From Alphaproteobacteria bacterium (lineage in GTDB: Bacteria; Pseudomonadota; Alphaproteobacteria; Rickettsiales; 21-14-0-20-44-7), in the NCBI GenBank assembly GCA_013288575.1, contig JABDBO010000006.1, positions 1-27,608 on the forward strand: DNA of 27,608 bases, in the 5' to 3' direction. The notes under the pieces are model-generated. The model made no database searches. It had not been told where the DNA came from and worked only from the letters and a program-made list of their open reading frames with translations. Made by a program: the position numbers and the translations under genes. This document shows, in pieces, positions 7,172 through 15,013 of this stretch; positions within the stretch are counted from its first letter, which is position 1, and every line of letters starts with the position of its first letter.

Positions 7172-7427
7172 GCATAAAAAATCGCCCTAAATCCAAACCT
7201 ATTTTTAGGTTTTGCTCAGATATTTCGCTGAAATTATAAGTAAATGGGCCGCGCGCCGCTACTAATCTGGCTCTAACCATTGCCATTCAAGGTTTTGCAA
7301 GCATTGCTAAAACCACTATATATCTAAAATATCTGCAAATTTCGCTTCAAAAGCTTTTGGGCTAAATCTTCCGCGCTTTTTTATCAATATCTAGAAAATA
7401 TCCAGAAAATCTGCGTAAAAATAACGT
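7172..7427. other. Intergenic stretch with no recognised gene
   Basis: AT-rich stretch between the tRNA promoter and the terminator of the 7485-7838 gene. The frames that cross it look non-coding, and I see no RNA motif or large repeat. It may include chromosomal leader sequence upstream of the tRNA. Confidence 0.5.
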
Positions 7428-7474
7428 AGGCAGGTTTCACTAAAATGGCAGAACCACCATCATGAAACCTGCCT
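7428..7474 (-). terminator. Terminator of the N/S/T-rich membrane-protein gene
   Basis: Perfect 12-bp inverted repeat: AGGCAGGTTTCA (7428-7439) and TGAAACCTGCCT (7463-7474), with a 23-nt loop. On the minus strand it begins 10 nt after the stop codon and is followed by ACGTTATTTTTA, a U-rich tail. Confidence 0.65.
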
Positions 7475-7484
7475 AAATATCAGG

Positions 7485-7838
7485 CTATTGAGCAGATTGG
7501 TTGCTATTTGCGCCTGGTTGTGCGGAATTATTATTCACCACGTTTCCATTCGGTGTAGTGTTACCGTTATTAACAGTAGTATCGGTGTTATCATTACTTC
7601 CAGTTGCTTGAGTGCTATAACTGTTATTTGCGTTATTAGCCGCAGTATCACCATTCATATAAGCATTATTACGATTGGTGTACCAAGCATAAGCACCATA
7701 AGCAATTGCAAGAACAACAATTAGAGTTATGAAATAAGTTAGCCAGCCTGCAGCGGCACTGTTACTTGCATAACTAGCATTGGTAGTTTCAGTGCTGCTA
7801 GAAGCAGCAGGGTTATTTTTATAAGTGGTAGTAGCCAT
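7485..7838 (-). CDS. Hypothetical single-pass membrane protein with Asn/Ser/Thr-rich tail
   Basis: 117 aa from the ATG at 7838, which has a strong GGAGG 5 nt upstream (the ATG four codons earlier lacks one). Residues 1-30 are polar, 31-53 form one transmembrane helix (WLTYFITLIVVLAIAYGAYAWY), and 54-117 are low-complexity, rich in Asn, Thr, Ser, Gly and Gln. No enzyme motif is visible. The topology suggests a short membrane anchor with a disordered polar tail, perhaps periplasmic. It is divergent from phaC and followed by a clear hairpin terminator. The N/S/T-rich style recurs in the secreted protein at 10996-11472. Confidence 0.75.
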   Translation of the reverse strand: MATTTYKNNPAASSSTETTNASYASNSAAAGWLTYFITLIVVLAIAYGAYAWYTNRNNAYMNGDTAANNANNSYSTQATGSNDNTDTTVNNGNTTPNGNVVNNNSAQPGANSNQSAQ

Positions 7839-7963
7839 TTTAGCCTCCATTTTTTGTTACCAGATGAGGCTAGTCCTCTTAATATAAGAATTATGCAGAT
7901 ATTTATCTTCCGCAAATAAATAAGCTATAAAATTTATATTTTTGTGTGGGTAGAGATTTACAA

Positions 7964-7982
7964 CTACTAGTTTTGCTAGTAG
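7964..7982 (+). promoter_or_regulatory. Hairpin directly before the phaC start codon
   Basis: CTACTAG (7964-7970), loop TTTTG, CTAGTAG (7976-7982): a perfect 7-bp stem ending 9 nt before the phaC ATG. No Shine-Dalgarno is seen, and the hairpin sits where one would be, so it may affect translation of phaC. Confidence 0.45.
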
Positions 7983-7991
7983 AAAACATCC

Positions 7992-9734
7992 ATGAGCCGC
8001 AAAAAGATTGATCTCAACACGTTTTACCAAAACATGGCGGAAAGCCTCAATCTTTATAATGTTATCCTCAAAAATTATTCCGAAAAAATCAGCCTGCCGC
8101 CCAATCCGGAATTTGATCCGCTAAATATCAACAAAGCCTTTTTCGAATCCTTCCAAAAACTCGCCAGCGACCCTGAAACCATGATGGATTCCGGCATCGG
8201 TCTTTACCAGCGCTTGAGCAATTTGTGGCTGCAATCGGCAAAAGAATTCCTTACGAAAACCCCTAAACAAATACATGCTGAAGATAAAGACAAACGCTTC
8301 AAAGATGAAGCCTGGCGCAATTCTCCGGCATTCCGTTTTTTAAAAGATGCATATCTAACTTATGCTGATTGGCTTACCCAGCTGGCTAAAAACGTCAAAG
8401 GTTTAGACCAAAAAGATAAAGAGAAACTAGAGTTCTACACCAGCCAATTCATTGATGCCGTCAGCCCCAGCAATTTCGTTCTCACTAATCCTGAAGTGCT
8501 GCGTGCAACGCTCGAAACCAATGCAGATAATTTGGTCGAAGGCTTAAAAAAACTAGCTGATGATGTTAAACGCGGCGCCATCCAGCAAACGGATCTGGAA
8601 GCTTTCGAAATCGGCAAAAACCTTGCCATCACGCCCGGCAAAGTAGTTTTCCAAAATGACCTCATGCAGCTAATCCAATACGAGCCGCAAACTAAAACCG
8701 TGCACAAAACCCCGCTGCTTTTCATCCCTGCCTGGATCAACAAATATTACATCGTTGATCTTCGCCCAGAAAATTCGCTCGCCAAATGGCTGGTAGAGCA
8801 GGGGCACACGCTGTTCATAATCTCCTGGGTCAATCCAGATTCAAAACACGCCGATAAAGGCTTTGCCGATTATATGCATGAAGGTATTTTTGCCGCGCTC
8901 GACCAAATCGAAAAAATCACTGGCGAGAAAAAAATCAACGCCATCGGCTATTGTTTAGGCGGCACGCTGCTTGCCACATCGCTTGCCTATATGGCTGCCA
9001 AAAAGCAAGATCGCATCAAATCCGCCACTTTCCTCACTACACTGCTTGATTTCTCCGATGCAGGCAAACTCTCAATTTTCATTGATGATGAGCAAGTCAA
9101 AGTCATGGAAAAACGCATGAGCCGCACCGGTTACTTAGACGGCAGCGAAATGGCCACCACCTTCGCCATGCTCCGCAGCAATGACCTCATCTGGTCATTC
9201 GTTGTCAACAACTATCTGCTCGGCCGCGACCCATTCTCGTTTGACATTCTCTACTGGAATTCCGATACCACCCGCATGCCCGCCAAAATGCACAGCTTCT
9301 ACCTGCGCAACATGTACCTCAACAACCAACTCGCCAAACCCAGCGGCATCACGATTGATAATGTCAAAATTGACCTAAGCAAAATCAAAACTCCTGCTTA
9401 TTTCCTTAGCACCATCAAAGACCACATCGCCCCGTGGAAATCGACTTATAAAGGCGCGCACATCCTAAAAGACGTCAACTTCATCCTCGCAGATTCCGGC
9501 CATATCGCCGGGGTAGTTTCCCCGCCAAAGAAAACCAAATATCCGCATTGGGAAAGCAATAAAATGCCGGATTCCGCCGATGAATGGATCAATTCTGCTA
9601 AGGAAGTCGAAGGCTCCTGGTGGCCAAATTGGGGCAAATGGGTGCTAAAGCACACTGGCGAAAAAGTTCCTGCCCGCAAAATCAAAAAATCTATCGAAGA
9701 CGCGCCTGGTTCATACGTGAAGGTAAAAACGTAA
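7992..9734 (+). CDS. phaC: Class I poly(3-hydroxyalkanoate) synthase
   Basis: 580 aa, the usual length for class I PhaC. The alpha/beta-hydrolase core has the lipase-like box GYCLGG with nucleophile C321, general-base Asp D477 (STIKDHIAPW) and H504 (DSGHIAGVVSPP), spaced as in the well-studied Cupriavidus enzyme. The N-terminal PhaC domain is about 30-230 and FIPAWINKYYIVDLRPENSL (244-263) is a family hallmark. It polymerises (R)-3-hydroxyacyl-CoA, mostly 3-hydroxybutyryl-CoA, into storage polyester at the granule surface. ATG 7992 is preceded by a hairpin, not a ribosome binding site. The next gene is 3-hydroxybutyrate dehydrogenase, with a hairpin between them. No phaA/B or phasin gene is in the window. 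Confidence 0.95.
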   Translation: MSRKKIDLNTFYQNMAESLNLYNVILKNYSEKISLPPNPEFDPLNINKAFFESFQKLASDPETMMDSGIGLYQRLSNLWLQSAKEFLTKTPKQIHAEDKDKRFKDEAWRNSPAFRFLKDAYLTYADWLTQLAKNVKGLDQKDKEKLEFYTSQFIDAVSPSNFVLTNPEVLRATLETNADNLVEGLKKLADDVKRGAIQQTDLEAFEIGKNLAITPGKVVFQNDLMQLIQYEPQTKTVHKTPLLFIPAWINKYYIVDLRPENSLAKWLVEQGHTLFIISWVNPDSKHADKGFADYMHEGIFAALDQIEKITGEKKINAIGYCLGGTLLATSLAYMAAKKQDRIKSATFLTTLLDFSDAGKLSIFIDDEQVKVMEKRMSRTGYLDGSEMATTFAMLRSNDLIWSFVVNNYLLGRDPFSFDILYWNSDTTRMPAKMHSFYLRNMYLNNQLAKPSGITIDNVKIDLSKIKTPAYFLSTIKDHIAPWKSTYKGAHILKDVNFILADSGHIAGVVSPPKKTKYPHWESNKMPDSADEWINSAKEVEGSWWPNWGKWVLKHTGEKVPARKIKKSIEDAPGSYVKVKT

Positions 9735-9766
9735 TGTCTACAAAAACCTACGGAACATGTGAACCC

Positions 9767-9798
9767 GCGCGCCCCTCCACCCCCCAAAGGGGGCGCGC
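9767..9798 (+). terminator. GC-rich hairpin after phaC, likely terminator
   Basis: GCGCGCCCC (9767-9775) pairs perfectly with GGGGCGCGC (9790-9798) around a C/A-rich loop, followed by CGAATTTTCAC. It starts 33 nt after the phaC stop. The T-run is short, so it may attenuate rather than fully stop transcription. Confidence 0.55.
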
Positions 9799-9895
9799 CG
9801 AATTTTCACTTCGCAAAAATTCGTGGGAAATTCTTCATAATTATATCGCTTCTTTATATCGTATTTTATAATTTAAAAAAAACAGGAGAACTAAA

Positions 9896-10672
9896 ATGGC
9901 ATCATCACTCAAAGGTAAAACCGCAATCGTAACTGGCTCAACATCGGGCATCGGCATGGAAATCGCCAAAACTTTGGCAGGCGAGGGCTGCAATATCGTG
10001 TTGAATGGCTTTGGTGACGCTAAACAAATCGAGCAAGAACGCTCGAATATGGAAAAGCAATATAAAGTAAAAGTCACTTACAGCGCTGCCGACGTTACTA
10101 ATAATGACGAAGTCAAAAAAATGATCGACGATGCAGGCCAGGTTGATATTCTCGTCAACAACGCCGGCATCCAATTCGTCGCACCAGTTGAAGAATTCCC
10201 AGTCGATAAATGGGCAGCAATTTTAGCCACCAACTTATCATCTGCGTTTTACGCCGTGCGCGAAGTTCTCCCCCAAATGAAAAAGCGCAAATCTGGCCGC
10301 ATCATCAACATCGCCTCTGCGCATGGCCTCGTGGCATCTCCTGGCAAAGTCGCATATGTCGCCGCCAAACACGGCATCGTCGGCCTCACCAAAGTTGTCG
10401 CTGTTGAAACCGGAACTTTCGGCATCACTTGCAACTCAATCTGCCCAGGCTACGTAAAAACGCCATTGGTTGATAAACAAATCAAAGACAACGCTGCCAA
10501 AAATGGTGATAGCGAACAAGATGAGAAAAACAAATTGCTCGACAAACATCCAAACAAAGAATTCGTCAAAACCGAAGAGATCGCTTCACTGGTTGTTTAT
10601 CTCTGCTCAGATGCTGCCCAAAGCATCACCGGCGCGCATATCTCTATCGATGGTGGATGGACGGCGGAGTAG
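9896..10672 (+). CDS. bdhA: D-3-hydroxybutyrate dehydrogenase (SDR family)
   Basis: 258 aa classical short-chain dehydrogenase: cofactor loop TGSTSGIG (13-20), NNAG (88-91), N113 and catalytic S141, Y154, K158 (YVAAK). VNNAGIQFVAPVEEFPVDKWAAILATNLSSAF is the pattern of 3-hydroxybutyrate dehydrogenases rather than FabG or PhaB. It interconverts D-3-hydroxybutyrate and acetoacetate with NAD and so serves use of the polyester made by the upstream phaC. ATG 9896 has AGGAGA about 6 nt upstream. The 161-nt gap to phaC has a hairpin and an AT-rich stretch that may hold its own promoter. The last 29 nt overlap the convergent gene at 10644-10922. Confidence 0.92.
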   Translation: MASSLKGKTAIVTGSTSGIGMEIAKTLAGEGCNIVLNGFGDAKQIEQERSNMEKQYKVKVTYSAADVTNNDEVKKMIDDAGQVDILVNNAGIQFVAPVEEFPVDKWAAILATNLSSAFYAVREVLPQMKKRKSGRIINIASAHGLVASPGKVAYVAAKHGIVGLTKVVAVETGTFGITCNSICPGYVKTPLVDKQIKDNAAKNGDSEQDEKNKLLDKHPNKEFVKTEEIASLVVYLCSDAAQSITGAHISIDGGWTAE

Positions 10673-10922
10673 GTATATCAGACTCAGCAGTACTAAGAAT
10701 TGAAGTAGTAAGTGGATGTGGTTTTCCTGATTTTTCTGCCCAACCTGTTTTCGCTCTTTGTTCAAGTTCTAAAAGAAAAGTATGAGCATTTACTGGTGCC
10801 TCATCTGTTTTCCCGGCTGCCGGCGGTTGAAATTGCGCATCAAGATATAAATTGAAACGCCTGGTCGGTTCTTGACCATTCTCATCCAGCATATCATCCC
10901 AAAGATCGGAAAGTTCTCCCAT
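10644..10922 (-). CDS. Hypothetical 92-aa protein
   Basis: 92 aa, acidic at the N-terminus (MGELSDLWDDMLDENG), with no membrane segment or known motif. The ATG at 10922 has AGGTAG about 7 nt upstream. The final ten or so residues (DIPTPPSIHHR) are encoded antisense to the 3' end of bdhA, so the frame borrows its stop from inside its neighbour. This suggests a recent arrival, or over-extension of a smaller frame. Function unknown. Confidence 0.5.
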   Translation of the reverse strand: MGELSDLWDDMLDENGQEPTRRFNLYLDAQFQPPAAGKTDEAPVNAHTFLLELEQRAKTGWAEKSGKPHPLTTSILSTAESDIPTPPSIHHR

Positions 10923-10995
10923 ACTTGCTACCTAGTTAAAAATGTAACTAACAATAGCTCAACTATATTACTCTTTTATGACAAACTTATAAATA

Positions 10996-11472
10996 TCAAT
11001 GATTTGTTTGCGTACTATTCTGAGAATTCGTCTGAGTGCCGCTCTGAGTTTGTGTTTGCGTAGGGTTCTGCGTTGACGTTGTCGTATTATTAGTTGTTGG
11101 TGATTGTTGCTGCTGGTTCAGCGTTGTGCTTGGGCTCTGTTGCTGAGTGCTAGTTGGCGAGTTGGTCAAATTCGTTGTTGAATTTGAAACCCCATAACCT
11201 ACTGAACTTGGGCCATTATAAGCCGGAGTAGTGGTCACATTCACATCCTGAGAACCGCAATTCGGGCGGTTGATTCCGCAATCCCAGCTAAATCTGTCTG
11301 GCGTTCCCGCCATAGCCGAAGCGCGGAAAAATTTACATTCGCATGATTTGCCTGCCTGGCATGATAATTCACCGACGTTTTTTGAGGTACATTGGGCAAT
11401 TCCACCTTTATCATCAGCCTGGGCTGAGAATGAAATTAGGATAAATCCGATAGCGAGAATAAATTTTTTCAT
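10996..11472 (-). CDS. Secreted Cys-containing protein with Q/T/N/S-rich tail
   Basis: 158 aa. A signal peptide is clear (MKKFILAIGFILISFSAQA, cleavage near 19-20). Residues 20-75 contain six to seven cysteines (TSKNVGELSCQAGKSCECKFF...WDCGINRPNCG), likely disulfide-bonded after export. Residues 80-158 are almost only Thr, Gln, Asn, Ser and Pro, a disordered low-complexity tail. AGAGG lies 11 nt before the ATG. No family recognised; it is probably periplasmic or surface-associated. Another Cys-rich exported protein is at 20966-21382. Confidence 0.75.
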   Translation of the reverse strand: MKKFILAIGFILISFSAQADDKGGIAQCTSKNVGELSCQAGKSCECKFFRASAMAGTPDRFSWDCGINRPNCGSQDVNVTTTPAYNGPSSVGYGVSNSTTNLTNSPTSTQQQSPSTTLNQQQQSPTTNNTTTSTQNPTQTQTQSGTQTNSQNSTQTNH

Positions 11473-11580
11473 AAGTTACATACCTCTGCCCAAATAATAT
11501 GCAATTTTCGTGCCGAATGTCAGCCTTTTCTTGAGTTTTGTTTCAAAACGGCTATGGATTTTCTATCAGGAGAGGTATTT

Positions 11581-12771
11581 TTGAAAAAACTGGCAATAAT
11601 AGGTTTGGGTTTAATTGGTTCTTCCGTCGCACGCGGATTGAAAGGAAAATACCATATAATAGGCTATAACCGCAGCCTCAAAACTGCTGAAAAAGCACTG
11701 GCAGATAAAGTCGTTGATGTTGCCACTGATAATTTGCAGGAAGCAGTTTCCAATGCCGATATCGTTATGCTCTGCACGCCGATGAGCCATTATGAAGCCA
11801 TCATGCACGAAATTTCTGAATACCTCCAGCCCGGCACAATCATAACTGATGTCGGCTCAGTAAAAACAGCGGCAATATTCACCGTGTTTCGCGCCATGCC
11901 GCCTGGCGTAAATTTCGTTCCCGCCCACCCAATCGCTGGCAAGGAAATTTCGGGCTATGAAGCAGGGGATGCCAAACTTTTCAAAGGCAAAAAAGTAATT
12001 TTAACCCCGCTGCCAAAAACTCCGTATGAAATAAACCTCGCAATTGAAAACCTGTGGAAAGATCTTGGCGCGCAAACCGAAATTATGACTGCCAGCGAAC
12101 ATGATAAAATCTACGCATTGGTTTCCCATGTCCCGCAACTATTGAGCTATGCCTATAAAATGGCTCTCCACCACAAAAAATACGGTGTTGATGTAAAACA
12201 AGATGGTGACTTCAAAACCTTCTCGCGCATTAGCCATTCCGCGCCAGATATTTGGGTTGATATTTTCCAGCTAAACCGCGCCCACATTTTCAAATTCCTT
12301 GAGAAAATGTTCAACGGCCTTCAGCATATAGAACATTTTTCTGATCAAATTGAGCTCCGCAAAAAACTCGGTGGTGAAGAAAAAAACTTCAAATTAACCG
12401 GCGACAAAAAACTCGACGCTGCCAGCATTGTTTTCCCAGCGCTTTTAAGCAATCTCGTATTATTCTGCATTGAAGATGACTTCGAAAACCAAGTTTCCCG
12501 CAGCTTCTCCGCTGCCGATATCCACAGCTCACTCGCCCTTTTAAAAGAAGACCCGGAAGTAAAAGAAATCAAAAACTTTGCCGATTATTCCGGCAGCGGG
12601 TTGCGTGATTTTTCCATCTGCTCACTCTATGATGTCAGCGAAATTGTTGATGATTATGCCGAGCAAATCCAAATCCTCAAAGTCTTACTCCACCGCAAAA
12701 TTTTCGAAATCACCGTCGCCATCGAATCAGACAGTGCAGAGCAGCTAAAAGCAAAACTGCTGGAAACTTAG
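11581..12771 (+). CDS. tyrA: Prephenate/arogenate dehydrogenase with extended C-terminus
   Basis: 396 aa from a TTG start at 11581, chosen because AGGAGAGG (11568-11575) sits 5 nt upstream; the in-frame ATG at 11554 lies before this site and adds 9 residues ahead of the Rossmann strand. NAD-binding GLGLIGSS is at 8-15, DVGSVK at 90-95, HPIAGKE at 116-122 (catalytic His region) and SHVPQLLSYA at 182-191. It oxidatively decarboxylates prephenate or arogenate in tyrosine synthesis. It is about 100 residues longer than usual: residues about 283-396 look like a second copy of the dimerisation domain (FPALLSN...GSGLRDFS...). It is convergent with ubiA; the stop codons overlap by 3 to 4 bp. Confidence 0.88.
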   Translation: MKKLAIIGLGLIGSSVARGLKGKYHIIGYNRSLKTAEKALADKVVDVATDNLQEAVSNADIVMLCTPMSHYEAIMHEISEYLQPGTIITDVGSVKTAAIFTVFRAMPPGVNFVPAHPIAGKEISGYEAGDAKLFKGKKVILTPLPKTPYEINLAIENLWKDLGAQTEIMTASEHDKIYALVSHVPQLLSYAYKMALHHKKYGVDVKQDGDFKTFSRISHSAPDIWVDIFQLNRAHIFKFLEKMFNGLQHIEHFSDQIELRKKLGGEEKNFKLTGDKKLDAASIVFPALLSNLVLFCIEDDFENQVSRSFSAADIHSSLALLKEDPEVKEIKNFADYSGSGLRDFSICSLYDVSEIVDDYAEQIQILKVLLHRKIFEITVAIESDSAEQLKAKLLET

Positions 12772-13595
12772 CTCATTAATAACGCCGCTACAACCAGCAA
12801 CCCAGCATAAATATTTGAGCGGAACATCCGCAGACACAGCGCCTCATCATCAATATCCAGCCTTCTCACCTGCCAGGCAAAATGCTCTGCGACCAGCCCT
12901 AAGAAAATAAACCCCGCCAAGCCTGAAACTGAACAAGCCACTGCCACTACAAACAGCGCATAAAATATTGCGACATAATACTTAGTGCTTTCCCCAAAGC
13001 GCAAAGCTGTAGATTTCACGCCAATTCGCATATCATCCGCTTTATCCTGATGCGCATAAATTGTATCATAACCCAGCGTCCAACAAACCGCGCCCAAATA
13101 TAATATCATAGTATTCAGCGAAATCGCATCTGTTGCCGCCGCATAAGCAACCAAAATCCCGATATTAAACGTCAGCCCCAAAAAAAACTGCGGCCAGTAA
13201 GTTATGCGCTTCATAAAAGGGTAGAGCACAAATAACGGCACCGAAACAAACCCAATCAGCACGGCCAGCATCGGCAATTGCAAAAGCACTAACAGTCCAA
13301 CTGCTAAGAGCAAAACCAAAAACACAACCGCGCTAAAAACACTAATTTCCCCGCTCGCTATCGGCCGCGTTTTCGTCCGCGCAACTTTTGCATCAAACTT
13401 TCGGTCAACAATATCATTTATCACGCAGCCCGCTGCGCGCATATCAAACGCGCCAATTGCAAATAAAATATAAAGCCAAATGTCAAAATTTCCCGAAAGC
13501 GCCAACCCCATCCAGCACGGCAGCAAAAGGAGCCAAGCACCTACCGGTTTATCGAGCCTTGCCAAACGCCAATAAGCATTTATATTCGCTTTCAT
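12768..13595 (-). CDS. ubiA: 4-hydroxybenzoate polyprenyltransferase
   Basis: 275 aa integral membrane protein with about eight hydrophobic helices. The two Asp-rich prenyl-diphosphate/Mg sites are present: NDIVDRKFD (60-68) and YDTIYAHQDKADD (176-188). The start WRLARLDKPVGAWLLLLPCWMGL matches UbiA. It attaches the polyprenyl chain to 4-hydroxybenzoate in ubiquinone synthesis. I chose ATG 13595; a TTG 20 codons earlier would lie well inside rsmE. The ATG shares two bases with the divergent rsmE ATG (CATG at 13593-13596). TATAAT lies 9 nt before the ATG and no ribosome binding site is visible, so a leaderless mRNA is likely. Confidence 0.92.
   Translation of the reverse strand: MKANINAYWRLARLDKPVGAWLLLLPCWMGLALSGNFDIWLYILFAIGAFDMRAAGCVINDIVDRKFDAKVARTKTRPIASGEISVFSAVVFLVLLLAVGLLVLLQLPMLAVLIGFVSVPLFVLYPFMKRITYWPQFFLGLTFNIGILVAYAAATDAISLNTMILYLGAVCWTLGYDTIYAHQDKADDMRIGVKSTALRFGESTKYYVAIFYALFVVAVACSVSGLAGFIFLGLVAEHFAWQVRRLDIDDEALCLRMFRSNIYAGLLVVAALLMS
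13559..13586 (+). promoter_or_regulatory. rsmE promoter (leaderless arrangement)
   Basis: TTGCCA (13559-13564), 16-nt spacer, TATATT (13581-13586), then 7 nt to the rsmE ATG at 13594. Transcription should start at or next to the A of the ATG. It lies inside the ubiA 5' coding region. Confidence 0.6.
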
Positions 13596-14313
13596 GAAAA
13601 TCAGATTATACTCAGATAACAAATTAGCAATAGGCGAAAATTTAGAGCTTACCAAAGAGCAATCTCATTACATGACCAATGTTTTGCGCTGCAAGATTGG
13701 TGAAGAACTCTTCATTTTTAATGGTGATTCCGGTGAATTCAAGGCTGTGCTTCGTGATGCGCGCGCTATCGAACTTAAAGAACAAACCAAACAACCTAAA
13801 GCCGAAACCCGTCTTTCACTAATTTTCGCCCCCGTTAAATTTGGTAAAATTGATCTGCTCGCCCAAAAAGCCACCGAGTTAGGAGTTACCGCCCTGCAAC
13901 CAGTGCAGACCCGCTTCACCATGGTTGGCCGCATCAATTATGAGCGTTTAAAAGCCAACGCGGTTGAAGCATCGGAACAAACCGGCCGCATCACCATTCC
14001 CGAAATAAACGAAATTGTTGATCTCGATAAACTGCTTGAGAAGTGGGATGTCATGCAAAAAATCATTTTCTGTGATGAAAGCCTAAACGGCAAACCAATC
14101 GCCGAAACTTTGGCCGCACTGCCAAAATCAGATTTCGGCTATGCAATATTAATCGGCCCAGAAGGCGGATTTTCTAAAGACGAACTCCAAATGCTGCGTG
14201 AAAAACCATTCGTGGTTCCGGTAACAATGGGCGAGCGTCTTCTCCGCGCCGAAACCGCAGCGATTGCTGCTCTCTCAGTGTTTCAAGCAAGCCACTTAGG
14301 TGATTGGAATTAG
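13594..14313 (+). CDS. rsmE: 16S rRNA m3U1498 methyltransferase
   Basis: 239 aa, usual length. N-terminal PUA-like domain (1-72, with HYMTNVLRCKIGEELFIFNGDSGEF) and SPOUT knot domain: EQTGR (128-132), LIGPEGGFSKDE (186-197) and MGERLLRAETAA (212-223), the SAM-binding knot. It methylates U1498 of 16S rRNA. Start ATG 13594 fits the family N-terminus; no Shine-Dalgarno, but a promoter -10 box 7 nt upstream suggests a leaderless message. Its last codons and stop lie inside a 28-bp sequence repeated at 14968-14995, which shows that the following gene was inserted at its 3' end. Confidence 0.93.
   Translation: MKIRLYSDNKLAIGENLELTKEQSHYMTNVLRCKIGEELFIFNGDSGEFKAVLRDARAIELKEQTKQPKAETRLSLIFAPVKFGKIDLLAQKATELGVTALQPVQTRFTMVGRINYERLKANAVEASEQTGRITIPEINEIVDLDKLLEKWDVMQKIIFCDESLNGKPIAETLAALPKSDFGYAILIGPEGGFSKDELQMLREKPFVVPVTMGERLLRAETAAIAALSVFQASHLGDWN
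13605..13633 (-). promoter_or_regulatory. ubiA promoter (leaderless arrangement)
   Basis: Perfect TATAAT on the minus strand (13610-13605), 9 nt before the ubiA ATG. The -35 is weak (CTATTG, 13633-13628, 17-nt spacer). It lies inside the rsmE 5' coding region. Confidence 0.55.
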
Positions 14314-14318
14314 CTATT
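14291..14318. repeat. 28-bp direct repeat, left copy
   Basis: Starts GCCACTTAGG and ends TAGCTATT; differs from the right copy at a single base (G14302 versus A14979). It contains the rsmE stop codon and the stop of the inserted gene. Confidence 0.9.
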
Positions 14319-14856
14319 GAGGAGCTCTATCATCTGGCTCCAATCCTAATATCATGGGAAGACCATATCGCGCGGCCAAATTACTAACGGCTCTGCATAA
14401 AGTTTTCAAATCAACTGCATTGGTCATATATTGAGAATTAATGCTGTGATTAAGCCCTTCTTCAAATTCTCTAAAAGTTGGAGTGTTAAGACTTTGAGGT
14501 AGTTCGCCACCTTCCCGGCGTGCTTTTCCATATTTCCCTACTTCAGGAAAATCAATAAATGCACTGATCTGAACTAATATTACATGCAATTGATTGATGG
14601 CAACATTTCTAAAACCTGGTGAATTAGGATGATTTTCCACTCCAAAAGTAATGCTAGCTGTATCACCATCATTAACATGCAAAGTAATACTATTACCATC
14701 ATCAAAACGAAAATTTGCTCCATAATGCGTTTCTGAAGAGCGCTCCATGATACTACTTCCTGTTTCTCCTGTCTTAGCTCGAAAAATATTTGCAATTTGC
14801 TTAATTAGAGCTAGCTGAGGAGTTGTATCTCTTCCATGTATACTTAGTGTAGCCAT
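14314..14856 (-). CDS. Hypothetical protein on an inserted segment
   Basis: 180 aa, soluble, with no signal peptide or membrane segment; family not recognised. Middle part FDDGNSITLHVNDGDTASITFGVEN suggests beta strands; the rest is mixed. The stop codon (14314-14316) abuts the rsmE stop. The gene is AT-rich and uses A/T-ending codons more than rsmE and polA on either side. Together with the flanking 28-bp direct repeats it appears to be a recently acquired segment. ATG 14856 is preceded by AAGGATTAAAT (AAGGA about 6 nt upstream). Confidence 0.65.
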   Translation of the reverse strand: MATLSIHGRDTTPQLALIKQIANIFRAKTGETGSSIMERSSETHYGANFRFDDGNSITLHVNDGDTASITFGVENHPNSPGFRNVAINQLHVILVQISAFIDFPEVGKYGKARREGGELPQSLNTPTFREFEEGLNHSINSQYMTNAVDLKTLCRAVSNLAARYGLPMILGLEPDDRAPQ

Positions 14857-14967
14857 ATTTAATCCTTATATTAAATCAATTGATAATATAAAGATAATTA
14901 ACTATTGGAGTCAATTATATTAATAAGATTCAGTAAACAAATCGTCCTAATTTATTGAACCTAGGTT

Positions 14968-14995
14968 GCCACTTAGGTAATTGGAATTAGCTATT
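14968..14995. repeat. 28-bp direct repeat, right copy
   Basis: 27 of 28 bases match 14291-14318, that is, the rsmE 3' end including TGGAATTAG. It probably marks the original sequence downstream of rsmE before insertion of the 677-bp unit. Confidence 0.9.
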
Positions 14996-15013
14996 ATAAA
15001 CTAAGCAAATAAT

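Noticed and set aside
7098..7286. 62-aa frame across the tRNA-Glu promoter and gene
   Set aside because: Overlaps a certain tRNA gene and has no ribosome binding site or recognisable domain.
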